DNA of 64,000 nt from Ariolimax columbianus. Its lineage: Eukaryota > Mollusca > Gastropoda > Stylommatophora > Arionidae. Position 1 is the stretch's first letter; each line of letters starts with the position of its first letter. Location: NCBI GenBank assembly GCA_036924085.1, contig JAVGWX010000009.1, positions 63,712,512 to 63,776,511 on the forward strand, given 5' to 3'. The position numbers and the translations under genes are program-made. Shown here one piece after another: positions 32,799 through 42,887 of the stretch. A model generated the notes under the pieces. That model worked only from the letters and a program-made list of their open reading frames with translations, did not search any database and was not told the origin of the DNA.

Positions 32799-33120
32799 CA
32801 AGGTAATAATGCTGAGGACCTGAGTGGTGAATTCATGACAATAACTTCAGTTCAAGGTAATGATGCTGACGATCTGAGGGGTGAATTCATGACAATAACT
32901 TCAGTTCAAGGTAATGATGCTGACGATCTGAGGGGTGAATTCGTGACAATAACTTCAGTCCAAGGTAATGAAGCCGAGGAGATGTGGTGAATTCATAACA
33001 AAAGCTTCAGTCTAAGGTAATGATGCCTGCGAGCCGAGTGATGAATTGGTGACAATAGCTTCAGTCTAAGGTAATAATGCCGGCGAGCTGAGTTGTGAAT
33101 TCATGACAATAGCTTCCGGT
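32799..33120. repeat. 54-bp minisatellite
   Basis: About six units of CAAGGTAATGATGCTGACGA plus TCTGAGGGGTGAATTCATGA plus CAATAACTTCAGTT. Left units are nearly identical; units after 32950 diverge. Confidence 0.88.
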
Positions 33121-33500
33121 ATGAGGTTGAAGATTGTTGCGATGACCTAAGCTCTGAAGCGGTTATCATAGATCTCTTAAATAAGAACAGTTGTCGAATC
33201 CGACTCTGAATTCTCGCAAACGGAAATAATAGAAGTTCTTGATATGACATGACTATATAGTGGACATATAGGCATCGAACCTTCAGGAACGTAAGTGTAT
33301 CCTTGTCATGCTTGGTTTGATAGCAATGGGCGAGATAACGTCTTCGTCACAAAAATGCACATAGTGGGGACTTTGGATATAGATATGTGTGACAGTATGT
33401 GGACGATAAATGATCGAATGGTTGGACATTGCAATTGATGAACTGCACGATAGAATACCGAATTTTGAAATCAATCGTGGGTCGAGCATTGAGGGCTGAC
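33121..33500. other. Stretch without a recognised gene
   Basis: A 68-codon minus open stretch (33283-33489) has no known motif. Nothing else is recognised. Confidence 0.35.
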
Positions 33501-33504
33501 TGAG

Positions 33505-33690
33505 TGAGCAAAGCAGAGTATGTACATGTCTGATCTATATGTTTTGATGGACCCTGACTAACATGTCTGATCTATATGTTTTGCTGGACCCTGACTAACA
33601 TGTCTGATCTATATATTTTCCCTGACCCTGACTAACATGTCTGATCAGCATATTTTGCCGGACCAGACGTTAGTCTTTCTCCCCACAAAG
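33505..33690 (+). mobile_element. Repeat C 3' part with 37-bp array
   Basis: About four 37-bp units (CTGATCTATATGTTTTGCTG plus GACCCTGACTAACATGT) followed by the conserved end GACCAGACGTTAGTCTTTC. The head is absent, so this is a 5'-truncated copy. Confidence 0.8.
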
Positions 33691-34105
33691 AAGAACTGAT
33701 AGGGAGCATAGCAGAATATGTACAGCTGACGAGTTATTTCAGTGGTCAGTGTCTACCTTCTTATTCATGTGTGGAGTGAGGGAAGACTACCATTAGGCCA
33801 CGTCAAACATCCTGAACAAGACCTCTACCTCTCATCCTCGCTGTCGACTCAAGGTTACAACTGCAGATAATTGAAGTTGATCTACCATCTCGTCCCAAGA
33901 AGTACAAGACAACCACTACATCTGGCCCCTTTATGGAAAGTCTGTATCCGAGCATTCACAGTGGTGGATTCATAACAAAAGTTTAACATGATGATGTTGC
34001 TAGCCCAGCACACAACTCTCTTTAATCGTATTGTGTGGTATGAATGAAAGATTACATGCAGTGGTCCTTTATTTAAAACCCTGGCATCAGGCCGGTGGAT
34101 TCAAT
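33691..34105. other. Stretch without a recognised gene
   Basis: No recognisable coding motif or repeat. Confidence 0.35.
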
Positions 34106-34109
34106 CAAA

Positions 34110-34395
34110 CAAGGACCCGTCACGTCGAATGACCATGTCCATGCTCACATATGATGACCGCGTCTCAGACGGCCTTCAGCTCTGTGGGGGATTGGGAGTG
34201 AGGGAGGGGGCGGTTTTAGCCAGATGTTGCGAGGGCGTCTCCGAGAATGTCTCCAGGATGAGCACGGCCTCATCTTCCCCTTCCTCACCCGCACAGTCTG
34301 CGGAGCATCTCGTGGGCTGGGACTTCCTGGGGGAACGGATATGGCGGGAAACGTGACCGAAGAGAGAGAGGTGACGGCGATCAATCGATGAGGCA
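34110..34395 (-). pseudogene. Possible RT C-terminal remnant
   Basis: The minus translation contains DRRHLSLFGHVSRHIRS and, in another frame, SWRHSRRRPRNIWLKPP. The order FGHVxRx...GRPRxxWL is the usual connection segment of LINE proteins. The remainder is scrambled by frameshifts and the family is unclear. Confidence 0.4.
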
Positions 34396-34399
34396 ATCA

Positions 34400-35095
34400 A
34401 TACCTACAAGTTGAGTACGTTTAATTACTATGGATTTCAATAGATTATTTTGCTCCCTTTTGTTTTTCCTCATTTTGTTTCTGCTTGTTTCACTAACCTT
34501 GTTATCTTTATACTATATTTATCAGCGTTTTATCTGTGGATCATATGGCCCTTTACTAGAGAGACAAGAATATGCCCACTTTAGCCTACTATACGTGACA
34601 TCAAAATATCACTAAGTAAGATTCTGTATGGAACTGGAAAACTCCTCATGCGAAGCAACAAATTTCACGTAAACCATTTATGCAAGATCTCAGAAATACT
34701 TTGACGAACTCATCCTGTAAGTAGATCAACTGTAGTAGCTGTCCTATGTTCCCAAAGGAGTTATAAAGGACATTTGCTTACCTTTTCTGTCATCACTTTT
34801 ACTTCCATGTCGGTTTATGTTTTTCTATGCATGTCGGTTTATGGTTTTCTGTGCATGTCGGTTTTGATTCAGGTTTTCTGTTGGCCTGTTGCTTGGAGTT
34901 AATCAAAACAATTTCATGTTTATCATGTCATTAACTTTTATTTTTTTCTAGAGGTGCCCCTAACTCCATTTGAAGCAGCCCGTTGACCGATATTTTGTAT
35001 CAGTATTTTGCAGTCGCAAATCTAGTCTATTTTTACAATTAGAACTCTTAAACGGTGTGTACTGTTGTCGTACTACACAGGTCATGTCGAGCAGT
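34400..35095. other. Stretch without a gene; short triple repeat
   Basis: 34803-34870 has three units of CATGTCGGTTTATGTTTTTC-like sequence (about 28 bp). Otherwise AT-rich without motifs. Confidence 0.45.
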
Positions 35096-35107
35096 CAAGT
35101 GTCAGTT

Positions 35108-35250
35108 AGATTTGGCGTGGCTTCATTCGTTCTCAATCTCCCGCTACCAAACCCTGAAAGGGCTTAAGTAGCAGAATGTAGTCCAGAGAACGGAATGCGT
35201 TGTGTCTTAGTCTACATCCGACTTCAGTAAGCTGCTCAGCATCTTGATAC
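35108..35250 (-). mobile_element. SINE-B copy with internal deletion and target-site duplication
   Basis: Flanked by perfect CAAGTGTCAGTT at 35096-35107 and 35251-35262. Only 143 bp remain: the 3' part, then a jump from GTGTCTTAGTCTAC to ATCCGACTTCAGTAAGCTGC, losing about 200 bp of the body. Because the duplication encloses the deleted form, the deletion occurred before, during or after insertion without touching the ends. Confidence 0.85.
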
Positions 35251-35262
35251 CAAGTGTCAGTT

Positions 35263-35535
35263 TGAGTTTCAAGTACAAAAAATACAGAACAGATCTCAAA
35301 AGACAAGTTTTCCTAGAACTAACATGCTAATCATGTCCCACAATTATACTAAAGCCCAGAACTTAATGAGTCTTAAGAGTTACAAAAATATCGTGGGATT
35401 CCAGATTTATGGTTATGAAGTAAGACATAATAAGTGGTCTTCGGTGTCTACAATAGAAATAGAGAAGAATTTTAGATGATTTATTTCAGGGTTATAAATT
35501 AATTAATGGAAGGATATCAAGTTTTTAGGGGTACA
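35263..35535. other. Stretch without a clear gene
   Basis: AT-rich; may be the decayed upstream part of the CR1-like copy at 35540, but no motif could be confirmed. Confidence 0.35.
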
Positions 35536-35539
35536 ACCG

Positions 35540-35815
35540 GCTACAAGAACAAGAACAAGAACAAGAACAAGAAGACACAGTTTCAAATTGCTTAAAGACA
35601 GTTCCAGATTGAATAATAAGAAATATGTTTTTACTGGTGAATGGTGAATTATTGGAATGCATTGCCACATGAAGTGGTATAGGCAGGGTCAGTTAATGTA
35701 TTCAAAAATAAATTGAATACTCACAGTTATTTTTAGTTTAGTATCGGCGGAGTGGGATAAACTGGTTGTATACAGACTCCGTCGAGCCTTCTAAACCGGT
35801 ATTCTGAACTTAAGT
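35540..35815 (+). mobile_element. CR1-like LINE 3' end
   Basis: A (CAAGAA)n run at 35542-35570, then HSFKLLKDSSRLNNKKYVFT, YWNALPHEVV and SVNVFKNKLNTHSY in shifting frames. This is the CR1/L2 C-terminal pattern. It ends CTTCTAAACCGGTATTCTGAACTTAAG. Confidence 0.75.
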
Positions 35816-36118
35816 AAAGCGTCCAAATGGGGCAGTGATTGCGGAATACATGACTCATATGCCTCATAGCCTCCCATGCCCAAGTTTCCCTCAATTTATT
35901 GTTGGTGAATCCTGCTATATTCAGTAATCTTGCCAAAGGTTGAGTTTTGACCCCAGGGCGAAACGTGCAGCATACTCATCCACAGAACAGATTCTGAAGA
36001 CTGAGTTACCAGAACAAGAGGCACACAAATAGTCATGGTAGCATGCAACTCGCCCAACCTTTTGTATTTCTACACAAAGATCGGGACCTCACTTGTAGAC
36101 GTAAAACGAAAATACGTG
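35816..36118. other. Stretch without a recognised gene
   Basis: No coding motif or repeat recognised. Confidence 0.35.
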
Positions 36119-36240
36119 GCGAAGAAGAAGAAGAAGAAGACGAAGAAAAAGATAATGATGATGAAGAGGAGAAATAATAATAATAATAATAATAATAATA
36201 AGAAGAAGAAGAAGAAGAAAACGAAGAAGAACAACAACAA
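36119..36240. repeat. (AAG)n-(AAT)n-(AAG)n-(AAC)n tract
   Basis: Compound triplet repeat directly upstream of the SINE-V head. Open frames of polylysine, polyasparagine or polyserine are artefacts. Confidence 0.92.
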
Positions 36241-36476
36241 CAGTGGTCTCGAGACAAGGTGCCTCTGGTGTCGGAGGTCGCGGGTTCGAATCGCGGTGGA
36301 CAATGAGATTTTTTTTTCCCTTTGATCTTCTGGTAAAAATTCCTCTGGTCTCTGGGTAGCGAGATCTGACTCCCGTGTTTAGTGTTGAAAAGATATCGAA
36401 AAGAGTAGGCTTAACGGCCGCTGCCTCAAAAAAATTTTTGCTAAAAATCTACCAAATCATTATTTGTACCTCCCAC
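36241..36476 (+). mobile_element. SINE-V copy (tRNA-headed)
   Basis: GTGGTCTCGAGACAAGGTGC, then GGAGGTCGCGGGTTCGAATC (B-box) and a body matching 30735-31004: TTGATCTTCTGGTAAAAATT, GAAAAGAGTAGGCTTAACGG, and the end CTACCAAATCATTATTTGTACC. The pre-B-box head is shorter than in the other copy. Confidence 0.86.
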
Positions 36477-36590
36477 CAGGTGGTTTGTTAAGAGCAGCAT
36501 ATATATGGTGCCTAACAGACTGCGGCTCTACTTAGCTCTACTGTTTGAGTCTATCAAGATGGATTCGCATATCACTTAAACCATCCTCCA
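36477..36590 (+). mobile_element. SINE-D internal fragment
   Basis: GGTGGTTTGTTAAGAGCAGC through ATGGATTCGCATATC matches the middle of SINE-D (compare 42130-42190 and 42460-42500). Both ends are missing. Confidence 0.65.
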
Positions 36591-36595
36591 AAAAA

Positions 36596-36718
36596 CTGGT
36601 TATATACAGACTCTGCAGAGTCTTCTAAACCAGTATAAAGACGTTGCAGAGTCTTCTAAACCAGTATAAAGACGTTGCAGAGTCTTCTAAACCAGTATAA
36701 AGACGTTGCAGTTCTGAA
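36596..36718 (+). repeat. Triplicated CR1-like 3' tail
   Basis: GCAGAGTCTTCTAAACCAGT plus ATAAAGACGTT (31 bp) is repeated three times after TGGTTATATACAGACTC. The unit is the last part of the CR1-like 3' end, amplified in tandem. Confidence 0.8.
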
Positions 36719-37347
36719 GGAGGCCAAGTGACGGGTTGCAGTTGCTTTTCTTACATATCGAGCGTGCTGATGAAAGTGTACCGGGAACCTCTATGCGGTT
36801 GTGCTATGCTTGGCTTCATCTGCGCGTCACTCGCTACTACGAGGATCAGCTCGATCACTCAATTCGTTCGCCTGGCTGCCATGAAAACAGCCCGTTTCCA
36901 AATAAGGATGCGAGGAAGCCGAGGTGAGTTTCTTGGCCAGTATATTTTGCCTGACCCTGTCTAACATCTCTGATCAGTATATTTTGCCTGACCCTGTCTA
37001 ACATGTCTGGTCAGTATATTTTGCCTGACCCTGTCTAACATGTCTGATCAGTATATTTTGTCTGACCCTGTCTAACATGTCTGATCAGTATATTTTGTCT
37101 GACCCTGTCTAACATGTCTGATCAGTATATTTTGTCTGACCCTGTCTAACATGTCTGATCAGTATATTTTGTCTGACCCTGTCTAACATATCTGATCAGT
37201 ATATTTTGCCTGACCCTGTCTAACATGTCTGATCAGTATATTTTGCCTGACCTTGTCTAACATGTCTGATCAGTATATTTTGCCTGACCCTGTCTAACAT
37301 GTCTGATCAGTTCATTTTGACTGACCAGATGTTAATTTTCCTTCCCG
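36719..37347 (+). mobile_element. Repeat C copy with 37-bp array
   Basis: Head and body from GGAGGCCAAGTGACGGGTTG, TGCTATGCTTGGCTTCATCT and AACAGCCCGTTTCCA to GAGGAAGCCGAGGTGAG. Then about ten 37-bp units (CAGTATATTTTGCCTGACCC plus TGTCTAACATGTCTGAT) at 36940-37320, and the conserved end TGACCAGATGTTAATTTTCC. The two 63-78-codon open frames in the body are not genes. Confidence 0.85.
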
Positions 37348-37735
37348 TATAAAGACGTTAAATTAAGTTAAAAATAGCAAGAACAACAGCAAATAGTTCT
37401 AACAGGGGAAAGATGTCTTAATCTCAATCCATCATGGCACAACAACTTAAGAAATGCAGACAATGCTAACAAACGTGTCCACAGACATTGTCAATCAACT
37501 AGGCCACAGAAATCAACATCATATAAAAGAACATGGTCACGATTCAAGAAAAAGCTATCACGTTCTAAATATAAAACCAACAAGTTGTCAATAACTAAGG
37601 TTGAACTGAGCATGGTCTAGTCATATGTAGGTAAAATATCACTTACAAAACCAAAACAATATTGCTGAATTTGTTATCATGAGAATATAAAATTTCACTT
37701 TCAGCATTTGCTCTTTCAATTGTCGTGATGCATGC
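37348..37735. other. Stretch without a recognised gene
   Basis: Begins TATAAAGACGTTAAATTAAG, which resembles a CR1-like 3' tail. The rest has no recognisable motif. Confidence 0.4.
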
Positions 37736-37918
37736 ACACCAATGGAATGTTTACCAACATAATGTAAACCAACAATGTTCGTGGTGCACACCATTGTAAT
37801 GTTTACCAACATAATGTAAACCAACAATGTTCATGGCGCACACCAACAGAAAGTTTACCAACATAATGTGAACCAACAATGTTTGTTGTGCGCACCAACA
37901 GAATGTTTACCACAATGT
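37736..37918. repeat. 52-bp minisatellite
   Basis: Three full units and one partial unit of CACCAATGGAATGTTTACCA plus ACATAATGTAAACCAACAAT plus GTTCGTGGTGCA, with substitutions. Confidence 0.85.
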
Positions 37919-38435
37919 GCATGCATTTTCTTGTGTGGCTGTCTCGCCATATTCCTTCTCGAAGGTGTCACCTATTTCTATTGTTCTATTTATTCTTGTG
38001 TCCCATTTGTATTTAATTTTGTCGACGTTTGATTGTATTACTGTGTGTATATATATTTATTTATTTATTTTTTTTATTATTTTTTTTTATATAAACATAT
38101 AATAAAAAGAAAGGAAGTAGAGAGAAATGGTGGAGGGAGGGGGGTATGAGAAAGAGAGAGAGAGATGGAGAGAGAGAGAGAGACCTGAATGTGTACATAA
38201 TACAGTGAACAAACTCAATAGTCTATGAAATAGCACATTTTCCTAAAAAAACAATAACTGGAAAAACCATAATTATCCACATCTTTCTAGGAAAAGCAAT
38301 CAGCATATAAATGTAGGTCACGCTGACAGTGGTAGTCAAATCACATCCAAGCACATGTTACCATACCTTGTAGGTGTGCCAGTGTTAAGAGACCATTGCA
38401 AATAGCGTGTCTTTTACAGAACGTCACTTTTTACA
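37919..38435. other. Stretch without a gene; AT and GA tracts
   Basis: TTTATT/AT-rich tract at 38048-38105 and (GA)n at 38150-38185. No gene recognised. Confidence 0.45.
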
Positions 38436-38439
38436 GCCG

Positions 38440-38690
38440 CCCGAAGGCTAATATTAGATAATAGGAAATATTTTATTTAGCAAGAGAGTGGTGAATGCAC
38501 AGAATGCATTGCCTCAAGATGTTTTGAAGGCAGGGTCAGTTAATGCATTAAAAAATAAATTGGCTGCTCATAGTTATTGTAAGCACTGGTGGAGTGGGAT
38601 AAACTGATTGTAAACAGACTCTGTAAAGCCTTTAAAACCAATATAATGAAGTTAAGTTAAGTTAAGTTAAGATAGGTTAAGTGACGATAT
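38440..38690 (+). mobile_element. CR1-like LINE 3' end with (TTAAG)n tail
   Basis: RVVNAQNALPQDVLKAGSVN and ALKNKLAAHSYCKHWWSGIN (with stops near the end) are typical of the last residues of CR1/L2 RTs. The copy ends CCAATATAATGAAGTTAAG followed by four or five TTAAG units. This copy shows the family tail most clearly. Confidence 0.78.
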
Positions 38691-38879
38691 TTTAACCGGT
38701 AAGCCAGACAATGGGGACTCAGACTCCATTTGTTCTTCGAATTAAAAACGTGTTACAGGCATGTGTCCCTATTATGAGAACAGTAGAACACGTTCTCCAT
38801 GTCTGTCAACGCCATGAGAGCGGCACAATAGCTGCATGTCTCTCACCAGCCCCTCTCCTTCTTCTTCTCCTTCTTCTTC

Positions 38880-39035
38880 GTTCTCAATCGCCTGCTACCA
38901 AGCAATGAAAAGGGCTTTGCAAGTAGCAGGATGTTGTCTGGAGAACTGAATGCGTTGTGTCCGTTGTGTCGTAGTTTACAGCTTAACTGCGAAATTTGCA
39001 CCTTTCGATCCGACACATCCGACTTCAGCAGACCA
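38880..39035 (-). mobile_element. SINE-B partial copy (3' part)
   Basis: GTTCTCAATCGCCTGCTACC through CGACACATCCGACTTCAGCA matches 4920-5070. The head is missing. A CTTCTTCTTCGTTCTCAAT junction replaces the usual tail. Confidence 0.75.
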
Positions 39036-39039
39036 ACTC

Positions 39040-40075
39040 CGCTGAAAAGACCAACTGTAAGGTGATGAGATAAACCTTATTTATACAGTCAAGTGTCAAG
39101 TAGGACGAATAATAGTTGTATAATTATTGTATCCATGTCATGATGGTCAACTGTTTTGTATTATTTTATTTCCGATATCATCCTTTGCAATTTTCTGCAA
39201 AATTGCAGGTTTATTGTGTTTAGCTTTCCACTTTATATATACCTGTGGTCATCAAGAGACTGGGCTTCTGTAGGGCTGCCCAAGGTGTAGTGATGTCGAG
39301 TCTACTTAGCATAACTTAACAATCTTTCCAGTTGGCCATTTACTCGCCTAAGATAGAATAAAAACATGTTTGTTCTTCTTATTAATCGCTCATCATCTGC
39401 ACCTGGGGTTGTAGCTGTCCTTTTTTTTAACAAGTTTCTGTTTAAATTCACTTGACTGTTATTTGTGAATACTTCTATTTCTACTATTTTAACCAACTTC
39501 TCCATAAGAGAACTGAAATATTGCACACTGCATCCACTAGTGTGACCTGTCAAATTTTGATGAAACCTCAAATGCAAAGAAATCAAAAAGTGAATACACC
39601 AATTCAGAAAAGAAAGGCCAAAAATATTTTGTTTAACTCTCTTGGTCTGAAAAAAAAAAACAGGTCTTAGTATAACTAAAACGTGTTCAGAAAAATATAG
39701 TTATTACAAAATATTTATTTGTTTTTATATAATTGCAAAGGAGTATGGAAACAAACAGGTGACTCGTCTCCTGTTTTCTTGTATGATGAAAATGGAGCAC
39801 CTCCTTTTAGGCTCCGTGCGGGCCATTAACAAGAATTTCTTTACCTTTATCATTTTTGCCTGAACAGCGACTCACGGTCTGATTTTTTAAATTCTAACTG
39901 CCAATGATTGCTTTACTTACACGGCGTATGTGTGGAAAATCGGATTTTATCATCCATCTCAAATAGGACAAGATGTCGATCTAACCACCTTTGAGACCAC
40001 ATGACAATTGAAATTTGTGGGATTTTAAAATCCACCGCTACGTGCCTCAGTTCATTTGTTTGAGGTTGGTTGGTT
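39040..40075. other. Stretch without a gene; possible old SINE-V
   Basis: 39880-39970 (TCTAACTGCCAATGATTGCT, GGAAAATCGGATTTTATCAT) weakly resembles the middle of SINE-V on the minus strand. Open stretches at 39302-39586 minus and 39452-39670 plus have no motif. GGTTGGTTGGTT lies at 40066-40098. Confidence 0.35.
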
Positions 40076-40109
40076 GTTCGTTGGTTGGTTGGTTGCTAAT
40101 GCCCATAAT

Positions 40110-40432
40110 GGGTTGGTAACCTTTTTGTGCGCTATGAAAAGGACGGAACTTGTGGCAGTCTGCAGTAGCAAATGAGCGTGCTGATGAAGTGGACCGGGGT
40201 CCTCCAGGCAGTTGTACAATGCTTGGCTTCATATGTGTGTCACTCACTACTACTATCACATCGAACCTCACCTTGTTAGCCAGACTGTTGTCCTCGACAA
40301 CAGCCCGTTTCCAGGACGACCAACGAGGAGATCAGGTGAGGGTCTTGGCCAGTATAATTCTCCTGAACCCGGCAGACATTGTCTGATCAGTGTGTTGTGC
40401 CTGACCAAACGTTAGCCTCGCCGTCCCTTGTT
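40110..40432 (+). mobile_element. Repeat C copy, unexpanded
   Basis: GGGTTGGTAACCTTTTTGTG, CCTCCAGGCAGTTGTACAAT, AACAGCCCGTTTCCAGGACG and GGTGAGGGTCTTGGCCAGTA in order. Only about two divergent 37-bp units follow (GTGTTGTGCCTGACC), then ACCAAACGTTAGCC. It shows the element before or without array growth. Confidence 0.78.
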
Positions 40433-40539
40433 TCTTGAGAGGCGAGCCCCTAGCCTTGCAGCAAAAGCGGCTCCCGCAAATTTGTTACATCATTATATTT
40501 CCATCCTTTTAATACCTGTTTACTGTCATACGACATTTT

Positions 40540-40738
40540 TCCCATTTGCTGCGGTAGTCGACGGGTTTTGAAGGCTGAGGCCTCTTCGCCACTGCTGTCT
40601 CCACGTCGTGTGCTGGCTATGTTTGTTTATTTCACCCCCAACAGAAAAACAACATATGCCATACCGAGGATTCGAACCGCTGCCCCTCTTGTCGGCAGGC
40701 AGGCCTCGAACCCATTCGGTCATACCCCATCCTTTATA
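40540..40738 (-). mobile_element. tRNA-headed SINE
   Basis: The minus strand from about 40735 reads GGATGGGGTATGACCGAATG (A-box-like) and about 45 nt later GGCAGCGGTTCGAATCCTCG (strong B-box), followed by a body ending near TTTGAAG...CCGCAGCAAATGGG. Too divergent downstream to be a tRNA gene. Confidence 0.68.
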
Positions 40739-40974
40739 TTCAAATAATATTCAAAATTTCCAGAACCTCATGAGCAGGCTTGATAAGGTAGTCCGAGAGA
40801 AGACATTTTGTCAGGGTTGACGTATTGTACACCTTATTGTTCTAGGTATAATATTCTCATGAACTGCATTTCATTCACTAACAGTAAGGCTGGTACTAAT
40901 TTACAATTGGGTCGACTGGAGGTCCTAGAAAACGGAGATGGTAGGTAGCTGCGACGTCAGATGCTGGCATTACT

Positions 40975-41130
40975 CCAATCCGGTGGTGCTGTTCGTCCAT
41001 CGTAATCGATGAGTATCACTTTGTCAGCATTAACTGTAAACTGTTCTCATGTCAGCATTCACTGTAAACTGTTCGCATAAGTTCGAAGATGGCTAAATAA
41101 GCCAATATGAGCCTTGAATTGTCTGTTAAA
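40975..41130 (-). pseudogene. RT-ZF family 3' end: zinc finger remnant
   Basis: The minus translation reads CTKFNRQFKAHIGLFSHLRT followed by YANS. This is the C-terminal C2H2 finger pattern of the RT-ZF family (compare FRARIGLFGHMRTH at 51090-51165) with the first Cys pair and last His damaged. Then comes the 3' UTR motif ATCGATTACGATGGACGAAC, matching CATCGACAACGATGGACAGC at 51040-51060. Confidence 0.6.
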
Positions 41131-41134
41131 CTTT

Positions 41135-42000
41135 GTACAGGGAATTCAGGTAATATGACTAAGCTTAGGCAACTAAATGTTGAAAACAAATTATGTGACG
41201 GAAGAGAAATGAAATTAAAACTAAAAGTAACTTCAGAATTTGAAGGTTGGGCTTGAAAGATACCTGGTTCAGAACTAATGCAACACTACGTGTCAATAAC
41301 ACTTGTTGACAACAGGTTCAGGGAGAAACAAAATTGTTTTTCCAGGAAAAGGTATTTTGATTCGCAACAAAACCGGTTTTCTGTTGTTGGTAAATCGGTT
41401 AATGAATGTAATGTATGCGCACCGGAAGTCAGAAACGAAAAATTAGGGGAGAGAAACAGGGTCAAAATAGAAAATAAGGTGATAACGAACCAATCAGCAA
41501 GTTTATTTAGGTTTTTAGCTGGTTTTTTAGATAATAAATATAGCTATTGAACTGGGCATAATTATGAAAGTCATTTTTTTTTAAACCTTTCCTCATCCCT
41601 CCCCCTCATCGCCATTGTTTTTCAATCCGTCCATGTGTGTTTTGGTCGACCTCTACTTCTCTTGCACTGAAGATTCCAGAACAGAGACTGCCTTGTAAAG
41701 CTATCATCTTGTTTTCATTATGGGTTCCCTATCCAACGTCAGCATTTCCTCCTCACTTCATGTTCCATTGATACCAGTCTGGTTTTTGTAATTGATCGTA
41801 TCATACCATTCAACCTCTCTATTCTGCTCAGGTAGTATGTATCTTTTTGAATGTTGTTTTTGATGTTCAGCGTGTTTCAGGGTCGTGCAATAGAACGGAT
41901 ATTACATCCGAGTGAAATGTTTTTAATGGTTTTTTCTTACATTTTTACTTATTTTTACATTAATATCCGTACCTGATATTTTGTCTAAAATGCTACTAAT
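41135..42000. other. Stretch without a recognised gene
   Basis: A 90-codon plus open stretch (41278-41550) starts MQHYVSITLVDNRFREKQN; it has no domain I recognise and no flanking gene context. The rest is AT-rich. Confidence 0.4.
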
Positions 42001-42004
42001 ATAT

Positions 42005-42650
42005 ACGAGTCTCGAGTGATTTCCGGGGTCTATGTGTATGACAAGAACAATAATAGCACCACTGCCCCAAAGAGAGAATGTCATAAGAGACGACTGGCTG
42101 TGTGACATGGCATAACACCGGCCATGGCTAGATGGTTTGTTAAGAGCAGCATAGATGGCGCCTAACAGGCTGCGGGTCTATTTTTCTATAGGTTTTTTTT
42201 TCTTTTTTTTTGCTTTCGCCTTATTTCTCTAATCCCCAAGGCGGTGTGGTGTGCGTTGCACTGTGGTTTTTATTTTTGCGCCTGTCAGCCTAGTGCATCC
42301 GACTGGAGTATGCATTTTTTGAAAGGGTCTGCTTCCTCCTGCATTTTCTTATGGTTTGCTTCCCCGGGGTAACGGCCGGTGCGGCTATGGGGATCGAACC
42401 CAGCACCTTCGGATTGTGAGCTGTCACTCAACCACCAGCCGACACCGTCCGCCACTTTGCTCTGGTGTTTGAGTCTATTAAGATGGACGCGCACATCAGT
42501 TAACCACCCTCCATAGTGGAGTAATAAGCTGCTCAAACCTAGCCTGCTAATCAGAAATCCTTCTCCTGCTACATCCAGCTCATACCAGAGATGGGACCTG
42601 CACTGAGGTTTATGCCACTATAGAAGTACTGGTCGACTAAGACTAAGACT
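42005..42650 (+). mobile_element. SINE-D copy interrupted by SINE-G
   Basis: Starts GATTTCCGGGGTCTATGTGT and continues GGCATAACACCGGCCATGGC, GCGCCTAACAGGCTGCGG. It is broken by SINE-G at 42190-42452, then resumes CACTTTGCTCTGGTGTTTGA and ends GGTCGACTAAGACTAAGACT. Nesting shows SINE-G jumped after this SINE-D. Confidence 0.87.
42190..42452 (-). mobile_element. SINE-G copy nested in SINE-D
   Basis: The minus strand begins CGGACGGTGTCGGCTGGTGG (A-box TCGGCTGGTGG), then GGTGCTGGGTTCGATCCCCA (B-box) and a body matching 20765-21037. It ends in an A-rich tail, complement of TTTTTTTTCTTTTTTTTTTT. Confidence 0.88.
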
Positions 42651-42885
42651 ACGATATTTGAATGATTGCACATCTTGTAAGAGTATATCTAACAACAAAT
42701 TGGAATGTTGTTAGTTGCATTTATTGTTATAATTTTTTTTGTTTTATATGTGTATTTTCGGTTTCAATTTATGTGACCTTAAATCATGCTTCCACAACCA
42801 AAGGCAAAGGCCGCCGTCCATCGTAGACGATGATGGCATAATTAATTTTGCTAGCGGTATGTTTAGTAAGGATTAACTGCGCTAC
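42651..42885. other. Stretch without a recognised gene
   Basis: AT-rich; GTCCATCGTAGACGATGATG near 42817 resembles the RT-ZF 3' UTR motif but is too short to call. Confidence 0.35.
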
Positions 42886-42887
42886 TT

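Noticed and set aside
36243..36310. tRNA gene
   Set aside because: Good B-box but no acceptor-stem pairing, and the sequence continues into a body shared with another SINE-V copy. The same reasoning applies at 12920, 20765, 30735, 40540, 42190, 42888 and 63005.
41278..41550. 90-codon gene
   Set aside because: No domain or context; length is within what AT-rich DNA gives by chance.
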